The notes: generated by a model not told the origin, from the letters alone. Positions 20,023 through 29,833 are shown, counted from the stretch's first letter. The stretch: DNA of 64,000 nt from Ignavibacteriales bacterium (GCA_020635275.1 JACKAA010000001.1:558001-622000), one strand, 5' to 3'. Translations and numbers: made by a program.

Positions 20023-21096
20023 TTATTTATCAATCAAATTCAAAAATTCATCAAATAAAAACTCAGTGTCTGTCGGACCGCTTGAAGCTTCCGGATGAAA
20101 CTGAGTTGAGAAAAACGGTTTATCTTTATGCTTAATCCCTTCACAAGTATCATCATTTAAATTTACAAAGTATGGTTCCCAACCTTCGTCTAAATGTGAA
20201 TCATCTACAGCATAACCATGATTTTGTGAAGTGATAAAACATTTATTCGTTCCAACTTGTTTTACCGGCTGATTATGGCTTCGATGACCATATTTCAATT
20301 TGTATATTTTTCCACCAGCTGCTAAAGACAATAACTGATTTCCCATACAAATTCCGAAAATCGGTTTTTCATCATTTATAACTTTTTTAATATTTCCAAC
20401 TGTAGTTTCGCAAAAAGTTGGATCACCAGGGCCATTCGATAAAACAATTCCATCATAATCTTCATTTGCAAAATCATAATTCCATGGAACTTTAATAACC
20501 GTTGTATCCCGCTTCAATAAACATCTAACTATATTATTTTTTACGCCTAAATCAATTAAAACAATTTTCTTTTTCCCGTTTCCAAAAACTTGCTTTTCTT
20601 TTATGCTTACCTTATCAACTAAATTCTCAACGTTCGGATCAACGAATTCTATATCTTCATTTTCAAAAACAATTTTGCCCAGCATTGATCCTTTTTCACG
20701 CAACTTTTTTGTTAATGCACGAGTATCAACTCCAAAAATTCCGGGCACTTTATTTTCAATCAGCCAATCCGCCAAACTTTTTTTAGCATTCCAATGGCTG
20801 TATTCAAATGAATAATCTGAAATCACAAATCCCTTAACTTGAATTTTTTCCGATTCAAAAATTTCAGGAATTCCATTAATAATTTTGTCATCCGGAACGC
20901 CGTAATTTCCAATTAATGGATAAGTAGAAATTAAAATTTGTCCGAAATAAGAGGGATCTGTTAAACTTTCCGGGTAGCCAGTCATGGCAGTATTAAAAAC
21001 TACTTCGCCGGCGGTTGAGGCTTCGTAACCAAAAGAAAATCCGTTATAGCTTGAGCCATCTTCTAGGATTAACGTAATTCTTTTAGGTTTCTGCAT
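20023..21096 (-). CDS. carA: Carbamoyl-phosphate synthase small (glutaminase) subunit
   Basis: Class I glutamine amidotransferase that supplies ammonia to CarB. 357 residues with the CPSase small N-domain and the glutaminase: nucleophile Cys in GICMGNQ near residue 250, His and Glu in QFHPEA near the end. The usual GICLGHQ is GICMGNQ here, a variation away from the triad. The gene is divergent from the TonB receptor. Its own minus-strand upstream holds a TTGACA (21140-21135) that can serve as -35. Confidence 0.96.
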   Translation of the reverse strand: MQKPKRITLILEDGSSYNGFSFGYEASTAGEVVFNTAMTGYPESLTDPSYFGQILISTYPLIGNYGVPDDKIINGIPEIFESEKIQVKGFVISDYSFEYSHWNAKKSLADWLIENKVPGIFGVDTRALTKKLREKGSMLGKIVFENEDIEFVDPNVENLVDKVSIKEKQVFGNGKKKIVLIDLGVKNNIVRCLLKRDTTVIKVPWNYDFANEDYDGIVLSNGPGDPTFCETTVGNIKKVINDEKPIFGICMGNQLLSLAAGGKIYKLKYGHRSHNQPVKQVGTNKCFITSQNHGYAVDDSHLDEGWEPYFVNLNDDTCEGIKHKDKPFFSTQFHPEASSGPTDTEFLFDEFLNLIDK

Positions 21097-21262
21097 TAAA
21101 TATTTTCTAACTGGGGTGTTAATAAAAATTGATTTGTCAAAAATACAATTTTTAAAGTAATTTCAGAAGAGAATATGCAAAATATTCCAAAAATTTATTA
21201 TTTCGTTAGAAATTATTCAGCCAAACGAATAAATTTTATATGATAGTTTACTTAAAATTTTT

Positions 21263-21333
21263 TTTGCAAATGTTAGACAAAGTTAATTATTTTAAATAAA
21301 AACCTTGACAAAAGTTAGACAATTTTATAATTT
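21263..21333 (+). promoter_or_regulatory. Promoter with CarH-like 11-bp operator repeats before the TonB receptor
   Basis: TTGACAAAAGT (21305-21315) abuts TAGACAATTTT (21316-21326), two 11-bp units in direct order. The TTGACA is also a -35, followed 17 bases later by TAATTTAG as a -10. Upstream, TTTGCAAATGT (21263-21273) abuts TAGACAAAGTT (21274-21284), matching a pair seen at 34612-34633. The two pairs are 31 bases apart, so they are not in a single 11-bp phase. The same units overlay the litR promoters. Binding by the LitR-like regulator is inferred. Confidence 0.6.
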
Positions 21334-21355
21334 AGTTATTAAAAATTGGAAAAAT

Positions 21356-23635
21356 ATGAGATTACAAAAACTAATTTTCATTTTATTGATAATGCTTTCC
21401 CAATTAATTTTCTCGCAAAATATTGGTGAAATTACCGGAAAAGTGATAGACAGAGTAACAAAAGAAGGTTTGCCAGGAGTTAATGTTATTGTTGAAGAAA
21501 CAAATTTTGGTTCATCAACAGATTTAAATGGTGAGTTCAAAATTCAAAATATTCCAGTCGGAAATTACAAAGTACGAGCAAGTTTTATTGGTTATGATGC
21601 AATTACAAAAGCCGATGTAATTGTAAATTCTGCAAAACCAACATTTTTAGAGTTTAGACTAAGCGAATCAATAATTGAATTGGAAGGTGTAACAGTTACA
21701 TCCAACTTTTTTGAAACTTCTCCTGTTGATGTGAACAGTGTTAAGAAATTTAGCTACGAAGAAATTAGAAGAGCGCCAGGTGGATTTGAAGACGTAATTC
21801 GTGCACTTTCAATTTTGCCGGGAGTTGCTAGACAAAGTGCCGGAAGAAATGATTTAGTTGTGCGAGGCGGCGCACCTTCAGAAAATCTTTATGTGGTGGA
21901 TGGATTTGTAATTCCAAATATTAATCATTTTGGAAATCAAGGAGCAACTGGCGGACCATTAAGTTTTGTCAATTTAGATTATGTGAGTGAAACAACTTTT
22001 TCCACCGGCGGATTTCAGGCGAATTACGGCGATAAACTTTCTTCAGTTTTAAAGATTGATTTGCGTGAAGCACGAAAAGATAGAATCGGCGGAAAAGCTT
22101 TGGTTTCAGCATCGCAGTTCGGCTTTAATTTAGAAGGTCCGGCAAGCGACAACAGTAATTTTATTTTTTCAATTAGAAGAAGTTATTTGGATTTTATTTT
22201 CAATGCTGCGGGATTTAATTTCGTTCCGGAATATTATGATCTTCTCACAAAATACACTTATGATATTGATAACTCAAATAAAATTTCTTATTTGTTTGTC
22301 GGAGCTTTAGACAGAGTAATTTTTAACAATGAAAACTCAGAAGATATTTATGATAATTCCAGAATTTTAGGAAATGATCAAAACCAGTATGTAACCGGAA
22401 TTTCTTACAGACATTTATTTAATAAGGGGTTTTACAATCTTACACTAAGCAGAAATTATGTTAGTTATGATGGATTTCAAAATGATACTTTGTTAAATCC
22501 AATATTTTTGAACAAATCGAAAGAAGCAGAACATGAATTAAAATTGGATGCAGTAATGAAAATTGGAAAAGCATCCGAGCTTAATTTTGGTGTTTCGGGA
22601 AAGCATATAAATTTCCAAAGTGATATTTTATTCCCGGATCAATTTGTTACAACATTTGGAGAAACGCTACCAATTACTCAAGCAAATGTAAATGATGACT
22701 ACTACAAAGCAAGTTCTTATATTTTGTATAGTGCATATTATTTCAATAGTTTCAGATTTAATTTTGGTCTGCGCGGAAATTACTTTAACGCAATTGATGA
22801 TAAATTCACAGTTAGTCCACGTTTATCAATGTCTTATGATTTAACGTCTTTAACAAAATTAAATTTCAGTACGGGAATTTACAGACAATCACCCTCTTAC
22901 ATTTGGCTGACTTTAGATGAAAATAAATCCTTAAAACCAATTCAGGTAAATCAATATATTTTGGGAATTACACATTTGCTGACCGAAAGTTCTCAAATAA
23001 AATTGGAAGCTTTTTATAAAGATTATTCAAAATATCCTACAAGTAATTTAAGAACATACTTGGTTTTAGCCAATACTGGTGCTGGTTATCCAGGTGCAGA
23101 TGATAATTTTTCAACTTATGGATTAGAAAAATTAACAAGTGACGGCAAAGGATTTTCAAGAGGTTTGGAATTTTCCATGCAGAAAAAATCTGCAACAAGT
23201 AATCATTACGGAGTTTTGAGTGTTACGTACAGCCAAAGTAAATTTACAGGATTAGATAATATAGAGCGAACAGGACAATATGATCAAACTTGGATTGTAA
23301 GTTTAAGTGCTGGTTATATTTTCAATGAAAATTGGGAAGCTTCAATGAAGTTCAGATATGCAACCGGAAATCCTTATACACCATATAATTTTGATGGAAC
23401 TCAAAATATTCCAGATTATCTGACTGCAAGGCTGGATCCAACTCATAGTTTAGATTTACGTGTTGATCGCCGTTGGGATTTTAACGGCTGGAATTTAATT
23501 GCTTATATAGATATTCAAAATGTTTACAATAAGAAAAATGATAATAATGTAAAATGGGACTATAAAACTATGCAGATTGATAAACAGTCGGATATTGGTA
23601 TTCTTCCATCAATTGGAATTAGTGTAGAGTTTTAA
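21356..23635 (+). CDS. TonB-dependent outer-membrane receptor
   Basis: Imports a bound ligand through the outer membrane using TonB energy. From ATG 21356 it has a signal peptide (to about residue 22, FSQN), a carboxypeptidase-regulatory-like beta domain (about 25-105; GEITGKVIDRVTKEGLPGVN), a plug with LPGVARQSAGRNDLVVRGG-like sequence (about residues 155-180), and a beta barrel to the C-terminal Phe. 759 residues. No SusD partner is present, so it is not a polysaccharide locus; the substrate is unknown. Its promoter carries the same repeats as the B12-type light regulator gene, which sets it apart from ordinary receptors. A longer start at TTG 21305 would lie inside the -35 and is rejected. 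Confidence 0.9.
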   Translation: MRLQKLIFILLIMLSQLIFSQNIGEITGKVIDRVTKEGLPGVNVIVEETNFGSSTDLNGEFKIQNIPVGNYKVRASFIGYDAITKADVIVNSAKPTFLEFRLSESIIELEGVTVTSNFFETSPVDVNSVKKFSYEEIRRAPGGFEDVIRALSILPGVARQSAGRNDLVVRGGAPSENLYVVDGFVIPNINHFGNQGATGGPLSFVNLDYVSETTFSTGGFQANYGDKLSSVLKIDLREARKDRIGGKALVSASQFGFNLEGPASDNSNFIFSIRRSYLDFIFNAAGFNFVPEYYDLLTKYTYDIDNSNKISYLFVGALDRVIFNNENSEDIYDNSRILGNDQNQYVTGISYRHLFNKGFYNLTLSRNYVSYDGFQNDTLLNPIFLNKSKEAEHELKLDAVMKIGKASELNFGVSGKHINFQSDILFPDQFVTTFGETLPITQANVNDDYYKASSYILYSAYYFNSFRFNFGLRGNYFNAIDDKFTVSPRLSMSYDLTSLTKLNFSTGIYRQSPSYIWLTLDENKSLKPIQVNQYILGITHLLTESSQIKLEAFYKDYSKYPTSNLRTYLVLANTGAGYPGADDNFSTYGLEKLTSDGKGFSRGLEFSMQKKSATSNHYGVLSVTYSQSKFTGLDNIERTGQYDQTWIVSLSAGYIFNENWEASMKFRYATGNPYTPYNFDGTQNIPDYLTARLDPTHSLDLRVDRRWDFNGWNLIAYIDIQNVYNKKNDNNVKWDYKTMQIDKQSDIGILPSIGISVEF

Positions 23636-23643
23636 AAATCAAT

Positions 23644-23739
23644 TGTCATTCCCACGAAAGTGGGAATCTAGAATTCCTTAATAGATTCCCAATTAAAACA
23701 TACTTCGACTCCGCTCAGTATGAATTCAGGAATGACAAG
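23644..23739. repeat. Composite intergenic repeat, left flank of the photolyase gene
   Basis: TGTCATTCCCACGAAAGTGGGAAT forms an inner stem (CCCAC/GTGGG) at 23644-23667, and the element ends GGAATGACA near 23738. Inside it, 23695-23725 is a 31-base unit whose core is the hairpin CATACT-TCGACTCCGCTC-AGTATG; an inverted near-identical copy (one mismatch) is at 25343-25373 on the other side of the photolyase gene. Confidence 0.75.
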
Positions 23740-23869
23740 GTTTTAGACGTGATTGCGAACATTGCTTTTTAATGTGAAGCAATCTATTAAATAAATTATT
23801 TTAGTTAAATCTGTCTTTTAATTTTTAAGATTTCTCACAAAAAACGTTCGAAATAACAAACTTAAATTA

Positions 23870-25231
23870 ATGAATACAAAAAGAATAAAATATTTAAGGG
23901 AAGCTGAAATAGGGAAAGGTCCAATTATTTATTGGATGCAGCGGGAACAACGAGTAAATGATAACTGGGCTTTAATTTATGCATACGAAAAAACCAAGGA
24001 AAATAATACTGAATTAATTGTAGTTTTTAATTTAGTTACTAAATTTCTTGAAGCAACTTTACGTCAATATCATTTTATGATAGAAGGCTTAAAAGAAATT
24101 GAAGAAAAATTAAATAAACTTAATATTCCATTTTATTTAACAACTGGAACTCTAGAAGAAGAAATTCCAAAATTTGTAAAAAATAATAAAGCAAGTTTAC
24201 TTGTAACAGATTTTAATCCCTTAAAAATAATTAGAAATTGGCAAGAAACAGTAAAATCTAAAGTTGAAATTCCTTTTCATCAAGTTGATGCACATAATAT
24301 TGTTCCGGTTTGGGAAGCATCTAATAAATTAGAATTTGCGGCTTATACAATAAGGCCAAAAATAAATAAACTGCTTCCAGAATTTTTAGTTGATTTACCA
24401 AAATTAAAAAAGTTAAGCCAAAATATTTCTTCACCTAAAATCAATTGGGAGAATATTTATAAAATATTAGAAATTGATAACAAAGTAAAACCAGTTGAAG
24501 ATTTTGTTCCAGGTGAAAACTCAGCAGAAAAAATTCTTAAAAACTTTATTGAAAATAAATTAAATAATTATTCAGAAGCTAGAAATGATCCGAATAAAAA
24601 TGCACTCTCCAATATTTCACCTTACTTACACTTTGGACAAATTTCTGCGCAGAGAATTGCTCTGATTCTAAACAATTTTGATGGGAATGACGAATCGATA
24701 AAATCATTTTTGGAAGAATTAATTGTAAGAAGAGAGCTTTCTGATAATTTCTGCTATTACAATAAAAATTATGATAATTTTGATGGATTTCACGATTGGG
24801 CAAAACAGTCATTAAATGAACATAGAAATGACAAACGTGAGTACATTTACAATTTAGAAGAATTTGAACAAGCAAAAACTCATGATGAATTGTGGAACTC
24901 AGCTCAATTAGAAATGGTCAAAACCGGAAAAATGCATGGATATATGAGAATGTATTGGGCAAAGAAAATTCTTGAGTGGACAGAATCTCCGGAAGAAGCT
25001 TTAGAAATTGGAATTTACTTAAATGACAAATATGAATTAGACGGAAGAGATCCAAATGGTTATGTCGGTTTAGCTTGGTCAATTGGCGGAGTTCACGATA
25101 GAGCTTGGACAGAACGACCAGTTTATGGTAAAATTAGATATATGAATTACAATGGCTGCAAAAGAAAATTTGATGTAAAAAGTTACATTGAAAAATTTGG
25201 AAAAGTAGATCAAGAAAGTTTATTTAAATAA
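23870..25231 (+). CDS. phr: Class II CPD photolyase
   Basis: Flavoenzyme that splits cyclobutane pyrimidine dimers with blue light. Class II marks are clear: YWMQREQRVNDNWAL near residue 21, FHQVDAHNIVPVWEASNKLE near residue 140, and the C-terminal LDGRDPNGYVGLAWSIGGVH followed by DRAWTERPVYGKIRYMN. 453 residues, a normal length. It is monocistronic between repeat-bearing spacers. No LitR-type operator was found just upstream. It complements the photolyase-related protein at 29834. Confidence 0.95.
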   Translation: MNTKRIKYLREAEIGKGPIIYWMQREQRVNDNWALIYAYEKTKENNTELIVVFNLVTKFLEATLRQYHFMIEGLKEIEEKLNKLNIPFYLTTGTLEEEIPKFVKNNKASLLVTDFNPLKIIRNWQETVKSKVEIPFHQVDAHNIVPVWEASNKLEFAAYTIRPKINKLLPEFLVDLPKLKKLSQNISSPKINWENIYKILEIDNKVKPVEDFVPGENSAEKILKNFIENKLNNYSEARNDPNKNALSNISPYLHFGQISAQRIALILNNFDGNDESIKSFLEELIVRRELSDNFCYYNKNYDNFDGFHDWAKQSLNEHRNDKREYIYNLEEFEQAKTHDELWNSAQLEMVKTGKMHGYMRMYWAKKILEWTESPEEALEIGIYLNDKYELDGRDPNGYVGLAWSIGGVHDRAWTERPVYGKIRYMNYNGCKRKFDVKSYIEKFGKVDQESLFK

Positions 25232-25330
25232 AATTTTTCATTATTGATTTTTTCTTGAAAATTACTGAAATGTTTAAATTGCCAGATACTAGTATTGATA
25301 AATCAAACCGTCATGACATGACAATAAAAT

Positions 25331-25373
25331 TGTCATTCTTCTATTCATACTGAGCGGAGTCAAAGTATGTTTT
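25331..25373. repeat. Inverted copy of the TCGACTCCGCTC hairpin, right flank of the photolyase gene
   Basis: 25343-25373 is the reverse complement of 23695-23725 with one mismatch in 31 bases. It is preceded by TTGTCATTC (25330-25338) of the GTCATT family. Non-coding. Confidence 0.75.
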
Positions 25374-25482
25374 TATCGCGAATTAAATAATAGATTTTGG
25401 CTTTAATCACGCCGGAATCATAAATCATTTTAGATCGATTTAATTTGAAATTTTAATTACATTTTTTTTGAAAGGAAATAAG

Positions 25483-26163
25483 ATGCGAGATCCAGGTAAC
25501 AACAACATAGAAAAATTAATTTTTGAAGAGCCATCAAATGATCATACATTATCTTCTATAGAAACTCCACTACGCCAGGATGCTTTCAAATTGGATGATG
25601 AACTTAAAATTGAGTTAATCCAAAATAAATTTAAAGATATTATGGAAATTTTAGGATTGGATCTGGAAGATGAAAGTTTGAAAGATACACCAAAGCGTGT
25701 GGCAAAAATGTATGTGAATGAAATCTTCCAAGGATTGAAACCGGAGAATAAACCAACACCAACACTATTTGAAAATAAATTTAATTTCAAAGAAATGCTT
25801 TTGGAAAAAAACATTACTATTTATTCTTATTGTGAACATCATTTTGTGCCGATAATTGGGAAAGCGCATATTGCTTACATTCCAAATAAACACGTAATTG
25901 GATTATCAAAACTAAATCGCATTGCTCAATACTTTGCAAAACGTCCACAAGTTCAAGAACGATTAACAATTCAAATTGCTGATGAACTTAAAAAAGTTTT
26001 ACAAACTGAAGATATAGCTGTAATTATTGAAGCAGACCATTTGTGTGTTGCATCGCGCGGTGTTCAAGATGTAAACAGCTCAACAGTAACTTCAAGTTAT
26101 AGCGGCAAGTTTCAAAATTCAGATATTAGACATGAGTTATTGACTTATCTAAAAGAGCATTAA
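25483..26163 (+). CDS. folE: GTP cyclohydrolase I
   Basis: First step from GTP to dihydroneopterin triphosphate, for folate and other pterins. The zinc and active-site residues are present in YCEHHFVP, then HLCVASRGV and SSTVTSSYSG. From ATG 25483 (after AAAGGAAATAAG) it has 226 residues, including about 40 non-conserved N-terminal residues. The gene follows a photolyase; FolE-type genes often travel with light-response genes because photolyase antennae can be folates (family knowledge). A degenerate operator-like TTGCCAGATACTAG is at 25279-25292. Its last codons form a hairpin with the end of the convergent gene. Confidence 0.95.
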   Translation: MRDPGNNNIEKLIFEEPSNDHTLSSIETPLRQDAFKLDDELKIELIQNKFKDIMEILGLDLEDESLKDTPKRVAKMYVNEIFQGLKPENKPTPTLFENKFNFKEMLLEKNITIYSYCEHHFVPIIGKAHIAYIPNKHVIGLSKLNRIAQYFAKRPQVQERLTIQIADELKKVLQTEDIAVIIEADHLCVASRGVQDVNSSTVTSSYSGKFQNSDIRHELLTYLKEH

Positions 26164-26184
26164 GTTTTACTCAAATGCTCTTTT
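26151..26184. terminator. Bidirectional hairpin formed by the ends of two convergent coding regions
   Basis: AAAAGAGCATT (26151-26161) pairs perfectly with AATGCTCTTTT (26174-26184) across a 12-base loop holding the minus-strand stop codon; the folE stop straddles the end of the left stem arm. Each strand ends in TTTT, so it can serve as terminator for both genes. The stem is encoded by the last codons of folE and of the 2-oxoglutarate dehydrogenase gene. Confidence 0.7.
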
Positions 26185-29100
26185 AACTAAATCACTTTGT
26201 ACTGAATTAAATTCTTTACTCGATCCACTTGCTGGACTTGGACTTTCTTTTCTTCCAACATAATTTAATTTTAATTTCTTTGGAAGTTTATCAAAGAGTC
26301 TGATAAATATAAAATTCCAAGCACCCATATTTTGAGGTTCTTCTTGAACCCAAGTTATTTTTTGCACTTTCTTATATGATTTTAGAATGTTTAATAACTT
26401 TATATCTTCAAAAGGATAATATTGTTCAACTCTAATTAACGCAGTGTTTACAATATTATTTTCAGTTTTATATTTTAGCAAATCATAATAGACTTTACCG
26501 CTGGTTAAAATAATTTTAGTTACTTTACTTTTTACGACATTTTTATCATCAATTATTTCTTGGAATTTACCTTTAGTAAAATCATCAATTTCTGAGCTTG
26601 CTTGAGGTAATCTTAACAAACTTTTAGGCGTCATTAAAATTAATGGAACATCAATTCTGCCTAAAATTTGTTTTCTTAAGACATGAAAATATTGTGCCGG
26701 CGTAGTTGGATTTGCTACAATCATATTATCTTGAGCACAAAGAATTAAGAATCTTTCCAATCTTGCACTACTATGTTCCGGTCCTTGACCTTCTTGTGCG
26801 TGTGGTAATAACAAAACTAAATTACATGGTTGATTCCATTTAGTTTTGGATGCAGCAATGAAGTTATCAATTATTACTTGAGCTCCATTTGCAAAATCAC
26901 CAAACTGTGCTTCCCACATTACTAAAGTTAATGGATCAGCTAAACTGTAACCGTACTCAAATCCAAGCACACCATTTTCAGAAAGCAAACTATCTAGAGG
27001 TTCAATAATTGCTTGCTTAGGATCAATACTGTTTAGTGGAATAATTTCTTCGCCGGTTGTCATATCTGTTAAGATTAAATGTCTCTGACTAAATGTTCCT
27101 CTCGCACTATCTTGTCCGCTTAATCTTACTGGAAATCCTTCGAGAAGAAGTGAACCAAATGCTAAAGTTTCACCGAAAGCCCAGTCAAATTTTCCGCCAT
27201 TTTCTACAATTTCTTTTCTCTTTTTAATAGTCTTTTCAATTTTAGGATTTGAATCAAAACCATTTGGCATTGTAGTAATTGCATCTACTATTTTGCTGAT
27301 TGTAGATTTTGAAATTGCAGTATTGGTTTTCTTTCTAATTTTATTAAGCTTACTAATTGGATATGCCAACGGACGATCTGGTTTAAATACCTCTTTTACT
27401 TCTTTGGCTTTAGAGATGGATTCCTCAAGTTTGCCAAAAATATTATCATCCATTTTTTTTACCGCATCTTCAGTTATAATCTTTTCGCTGATTAATTTAT
27501 CTGCATAAATCATCTTGACTGATGGATGAGTTTTAATCTTTTTATACATCATTGGCTGAGTATAAACCGGATCGTCACCTTCATTATGTCCGTGTCTTCT
27601 ATACCCAAATAAATCAATTACGACATCTTTATTAAATTTTTGTCGGTATTCAAAAGCTAATTGAGTTACCCAAAGAGCGGCTTCCGGATCATCACCATTT
27701 ACATGAAAAATTGGCGATTGAACCATCTTTGCAACATCAGTTGCATATGAAGAAGAACGTGCATCTTCAGGAGTAGTGGTAAAACCAATCTGATTATTTA
27801 TTATTATATGAACTGTTCCGCCTGTTCTGTATCCTTTTAATTGCGAGAAATTTAAGGTTTCCGCTACAACACCTTGACCGGCAAAAGCTGCATCACCATG
27901 AATTAATACCGGAATAATTTTATCTCGAGTATTATCATTATTTCTACTTTGTTTTGCTCTAACAATTCCCTCAACAACAGGATCAACAAATTCTAAATGA
28001 CTTGGATTTGATGCAACGCTAACATTAATATTTTTATTGTTGTAAGTTTCATAAACTCCATTTGCACCTAAATGATATTTCACATCACCGGTTCCTTGAG
28101 GTCTATCAGCAATATCATCTTCAAATTCTGAGAATATCATTTTGTATTTTTTACCAATAATATTAGCAAGAACATTTAATCTTCCTCGATGTGCCATTCC
28201 TAAAAAGACTTCTTCGGCATTATCATCAGCGGCTAAAGTTAAAAGGTGATCAAGAACTGGAATAACTGTTTCTGATCCTTCAAGTGAGAATCTTTTGTGA
28301 CCCAAATATCTTGTATGCAGAAAATGTTCAAATCCCTCTGCGATAATTAATTTTTCTAAAATGCGTTTTTTAAGTTCATCATTAATTTTGGGTTTGTTAA
28401 AAACGCCTTCCATTTTTTCCATTAACCATTGCTTCTCTTCAGGATGTTGAATATGCATAAATTCTGCACCAACCATTTCACAATATGTCTGACGAAGTAC
28501 ATCTAAAATTTTTCTAAGACTCGCTTTTTCAAAACCTTTTATATTGCTGCTGAAAACACGATCATAATCCCATATTGTAAAACCATATTCAGCCGGATCA
28601 AGTTCACTATAGTAATCAGTTCTAATTGAAAGTGGATTTAAATTTGCAATTAAATGTCCACGCACTCTATAAATGTTTACCAGTAAAGGAACTTTTGCCT
28701 GCTTAACAATAAAATCGTGATCACTTCCATTAAAGAAATTGCTGTTTGCATTGTCAATATCCCAATTAACAGGCATTTGCGGTATTTCTAAATCTTCAAA
28801 TAATTCAGTATAAAAATTTCTTTCTCCTTTTAGTAAAGCATCAATTTCATTTAGAAAATAACCTGATTCTGCACCTTGAATAATTCTATGATCATAAGTA
28901 TTGGTTATGTTCATAACTTTACCTATTCCTAAAGATGCTAGAGCCCCTTGCTGCATTGCCTTAAATTCAGATGGATAATCAATTGCTCCGATTGCAATAA
29001 TACAACCTTGTCCTGTCATTAATCTTGGAGTAGAAGAAACAGTTCCAATACCTCCGGGATTAGTTAAAGAAATTGTTGTATTTTCAAAATCAGAAGGTTC

Positions 29101-29757
29101 AATTTTTCCGGTTCTGGCTTTCTCAACAATTTTATCATATGCTTCTTTGAACTCAGCAAAATTCATTTGGCAAGCTTTTTTAATATTTGGAACTATTAAA
29201 GTTCGCTCGCCATTTTTCTTTACCATGTCAACTGCGATACCGAGATTTACAAATTCTTTTTTATTGATGTAAGGTTTTCCATTGACAAACTCATACGAGT
29301 TATTTAATGAAGGATAATTCTTTAGAGCTTCAACAATAGCAAAAGCAACAATATGTGAATAAGAAATTTTACTTTGCCCTAATCTTTTTAGATGATAATT
29401 GATAATTCTTCTATTTTCTTCCAGAAGTTTTACAGAAATAGTTCTAAGTGACGTTGCCGTAGGAATTGTTAAACTCGCTTCCATATTGGCAATAATTTTT
29501 GCTCCAACTCCAGCAATCACTTCAAAATTATCATCAACTTTTTGCTCTTTAGCTTCACTTTTTTGCGTTACCGGACTTTTACTATTAGTATTTTCACTAA
29601 TTTTTCCATTATTGAGTAAGTCATCAAAAAACGATTTCCAGTAATCGCCAACATTGTTTTTATCCTTTATGTACTCTTCATATTGTTCACTTACATATCC
29701 GGCATTTAATCCAAAATGATCGTGAATTATTTTCTCAATCTGCTCTTTGTTTTTCAT
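26167..29757 (-). CDS. Multifunctional 2-oxoglutarate dehydrogenase E1 with fused E2-type acyltransferase domain
   Basis: TCA-cycle enzyme of the Kgd/SucA fusion type, 1196 residues. Residues about 1-45 match the E1 N-terminal segment (HFGLNAGYVSEQYEEY), a low-complexity linker follows, and an E2 catalytic domain spans about 85-330 with the TYDHRIIQGAESG active-site motif. The E1 part carries MAHRGRLNVLANI, the thiamine-diphosphate segment GDAAFAGQGVVAETL and NNQIGFTT. There is no lipoyl or subunit-binding domain, as in other members. The lipoylated partner and E3 must be encoded elsewhere. It lies convergent to folE with 3 bases between the stops. Confidence 0.93.
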   Translation of the reverse strand: MKNKEQIEKIIHDHFGLNAGYVSEQYEEYIKDKNNVGDYWKSFFDDLLNNGKISENTNSKSPVTQKSEAKEQKVDDNFEVIAGVGAKIIANMEASLTIPTATSLRTISVKLLEENRRIINYHLKRLGQSKISYSHIVAFAIVEALKNYPSLNNSYEFVNGKPYINKKEFVNLGIAVDMVKKNGERTLIVPNIKKACQMNFAEFKEAYDKIVEKARTGKIEPSDFENTTISLTNPGGIGTVSSTPRLMTGQGCIIAIGAIDYPSEFKAMQQGALASLGIGKVMNITNTYDHRIIQGAESGYFLNEIDALLKGERNFYTELFEDLEIPQMPVNWDIDNANSNFFNGSDHDFIVKQAKVPLLVNIYRVRGHLIANLNPLSIRTDYYSELDPAEYGFTIWDYDRVFSSNIKGFEKASLRKILDVLRQTYCEMVGAEFMHIQHPEEKQWLMEKMEGVFNKPKINDELKKRILEKLIIAEGFEHFLHTRYLGHKRFSLEGSETVIPVLDHLLTLAADDNAEEVFLGMAHRGRLNVLANIIGKKYKMIFSEFEDDIADRPQGTGDVKYHLGANGVYETYNNKNINVSVASNPSHLEFVDPVVEGIVRAKQSRNNDNTRDKIIPVLIHGDAAFAGQGVVAETLNFSQLKGYRTGGTVHIIINNQIGFTTTPEDARSSSYATDVAKMVQSPIFHVNGDDPEAALWVTQLAFEYRQKFNKDVVIDLFGYRRHGHNEGDDPVYTQPMMYKKIKTHPSVKMIYADKLISEKIITEDAVKKMDDNIFGKLEESISKAKEVKEVFKPDRPLAYPISKLNKIRKKTNTAISKSTISKIVDAITTMPNGFDSNPKIEKTIKKRKEIVENGGKFDWAFGETLAFGSLLLEGFPVRLSGQDSARGTFSQRHLILTDMTTGEEIIPLNSIDPKQAIIEPLDSLLSENGVLGFEYGYSLADPLTLVMWEAQFGDFANGAQVIIDNFIAASKTKWNQPCNLVLLLPHAQEGQGPEHSSARLERFLILCAQDNMIVANPTTPAQYFHVLRKQILGRIDVPLILMTPKSLLRLPQASSEIDDFTKGKFQEIIDDKNVVKSKVTKIILTSGKVYYDLLKYKTENNIVNTALIRVEQYYPFEDIKLLNILKSYKKVQKITWVQEEPQNMGAWNFIFIRLFDKLPKKLKLNYVGRKESPSPASGSSKEFNSVQSDLVKRAFE

Positions 29758-29833
29758 TTTACTTTCTAATTTTATTATAATATCAAAATATACTAATTCA
29801 AAGATGCTTTATCTTATTTTTAGATAAAAACTA

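Noticed and set aside
21130..21140. TTGACAAATCA on the minus strand before carA
   Set aside because: Only one unit matches; no TAGACA follows. It is explained as a -35 element.
21305..21355. Longer N-terminus for the TonB receptor from TTG 21305
   Set aside because: That TTG is the -35/operator sequence, and a proper signal peptide begins at ATG 21356.
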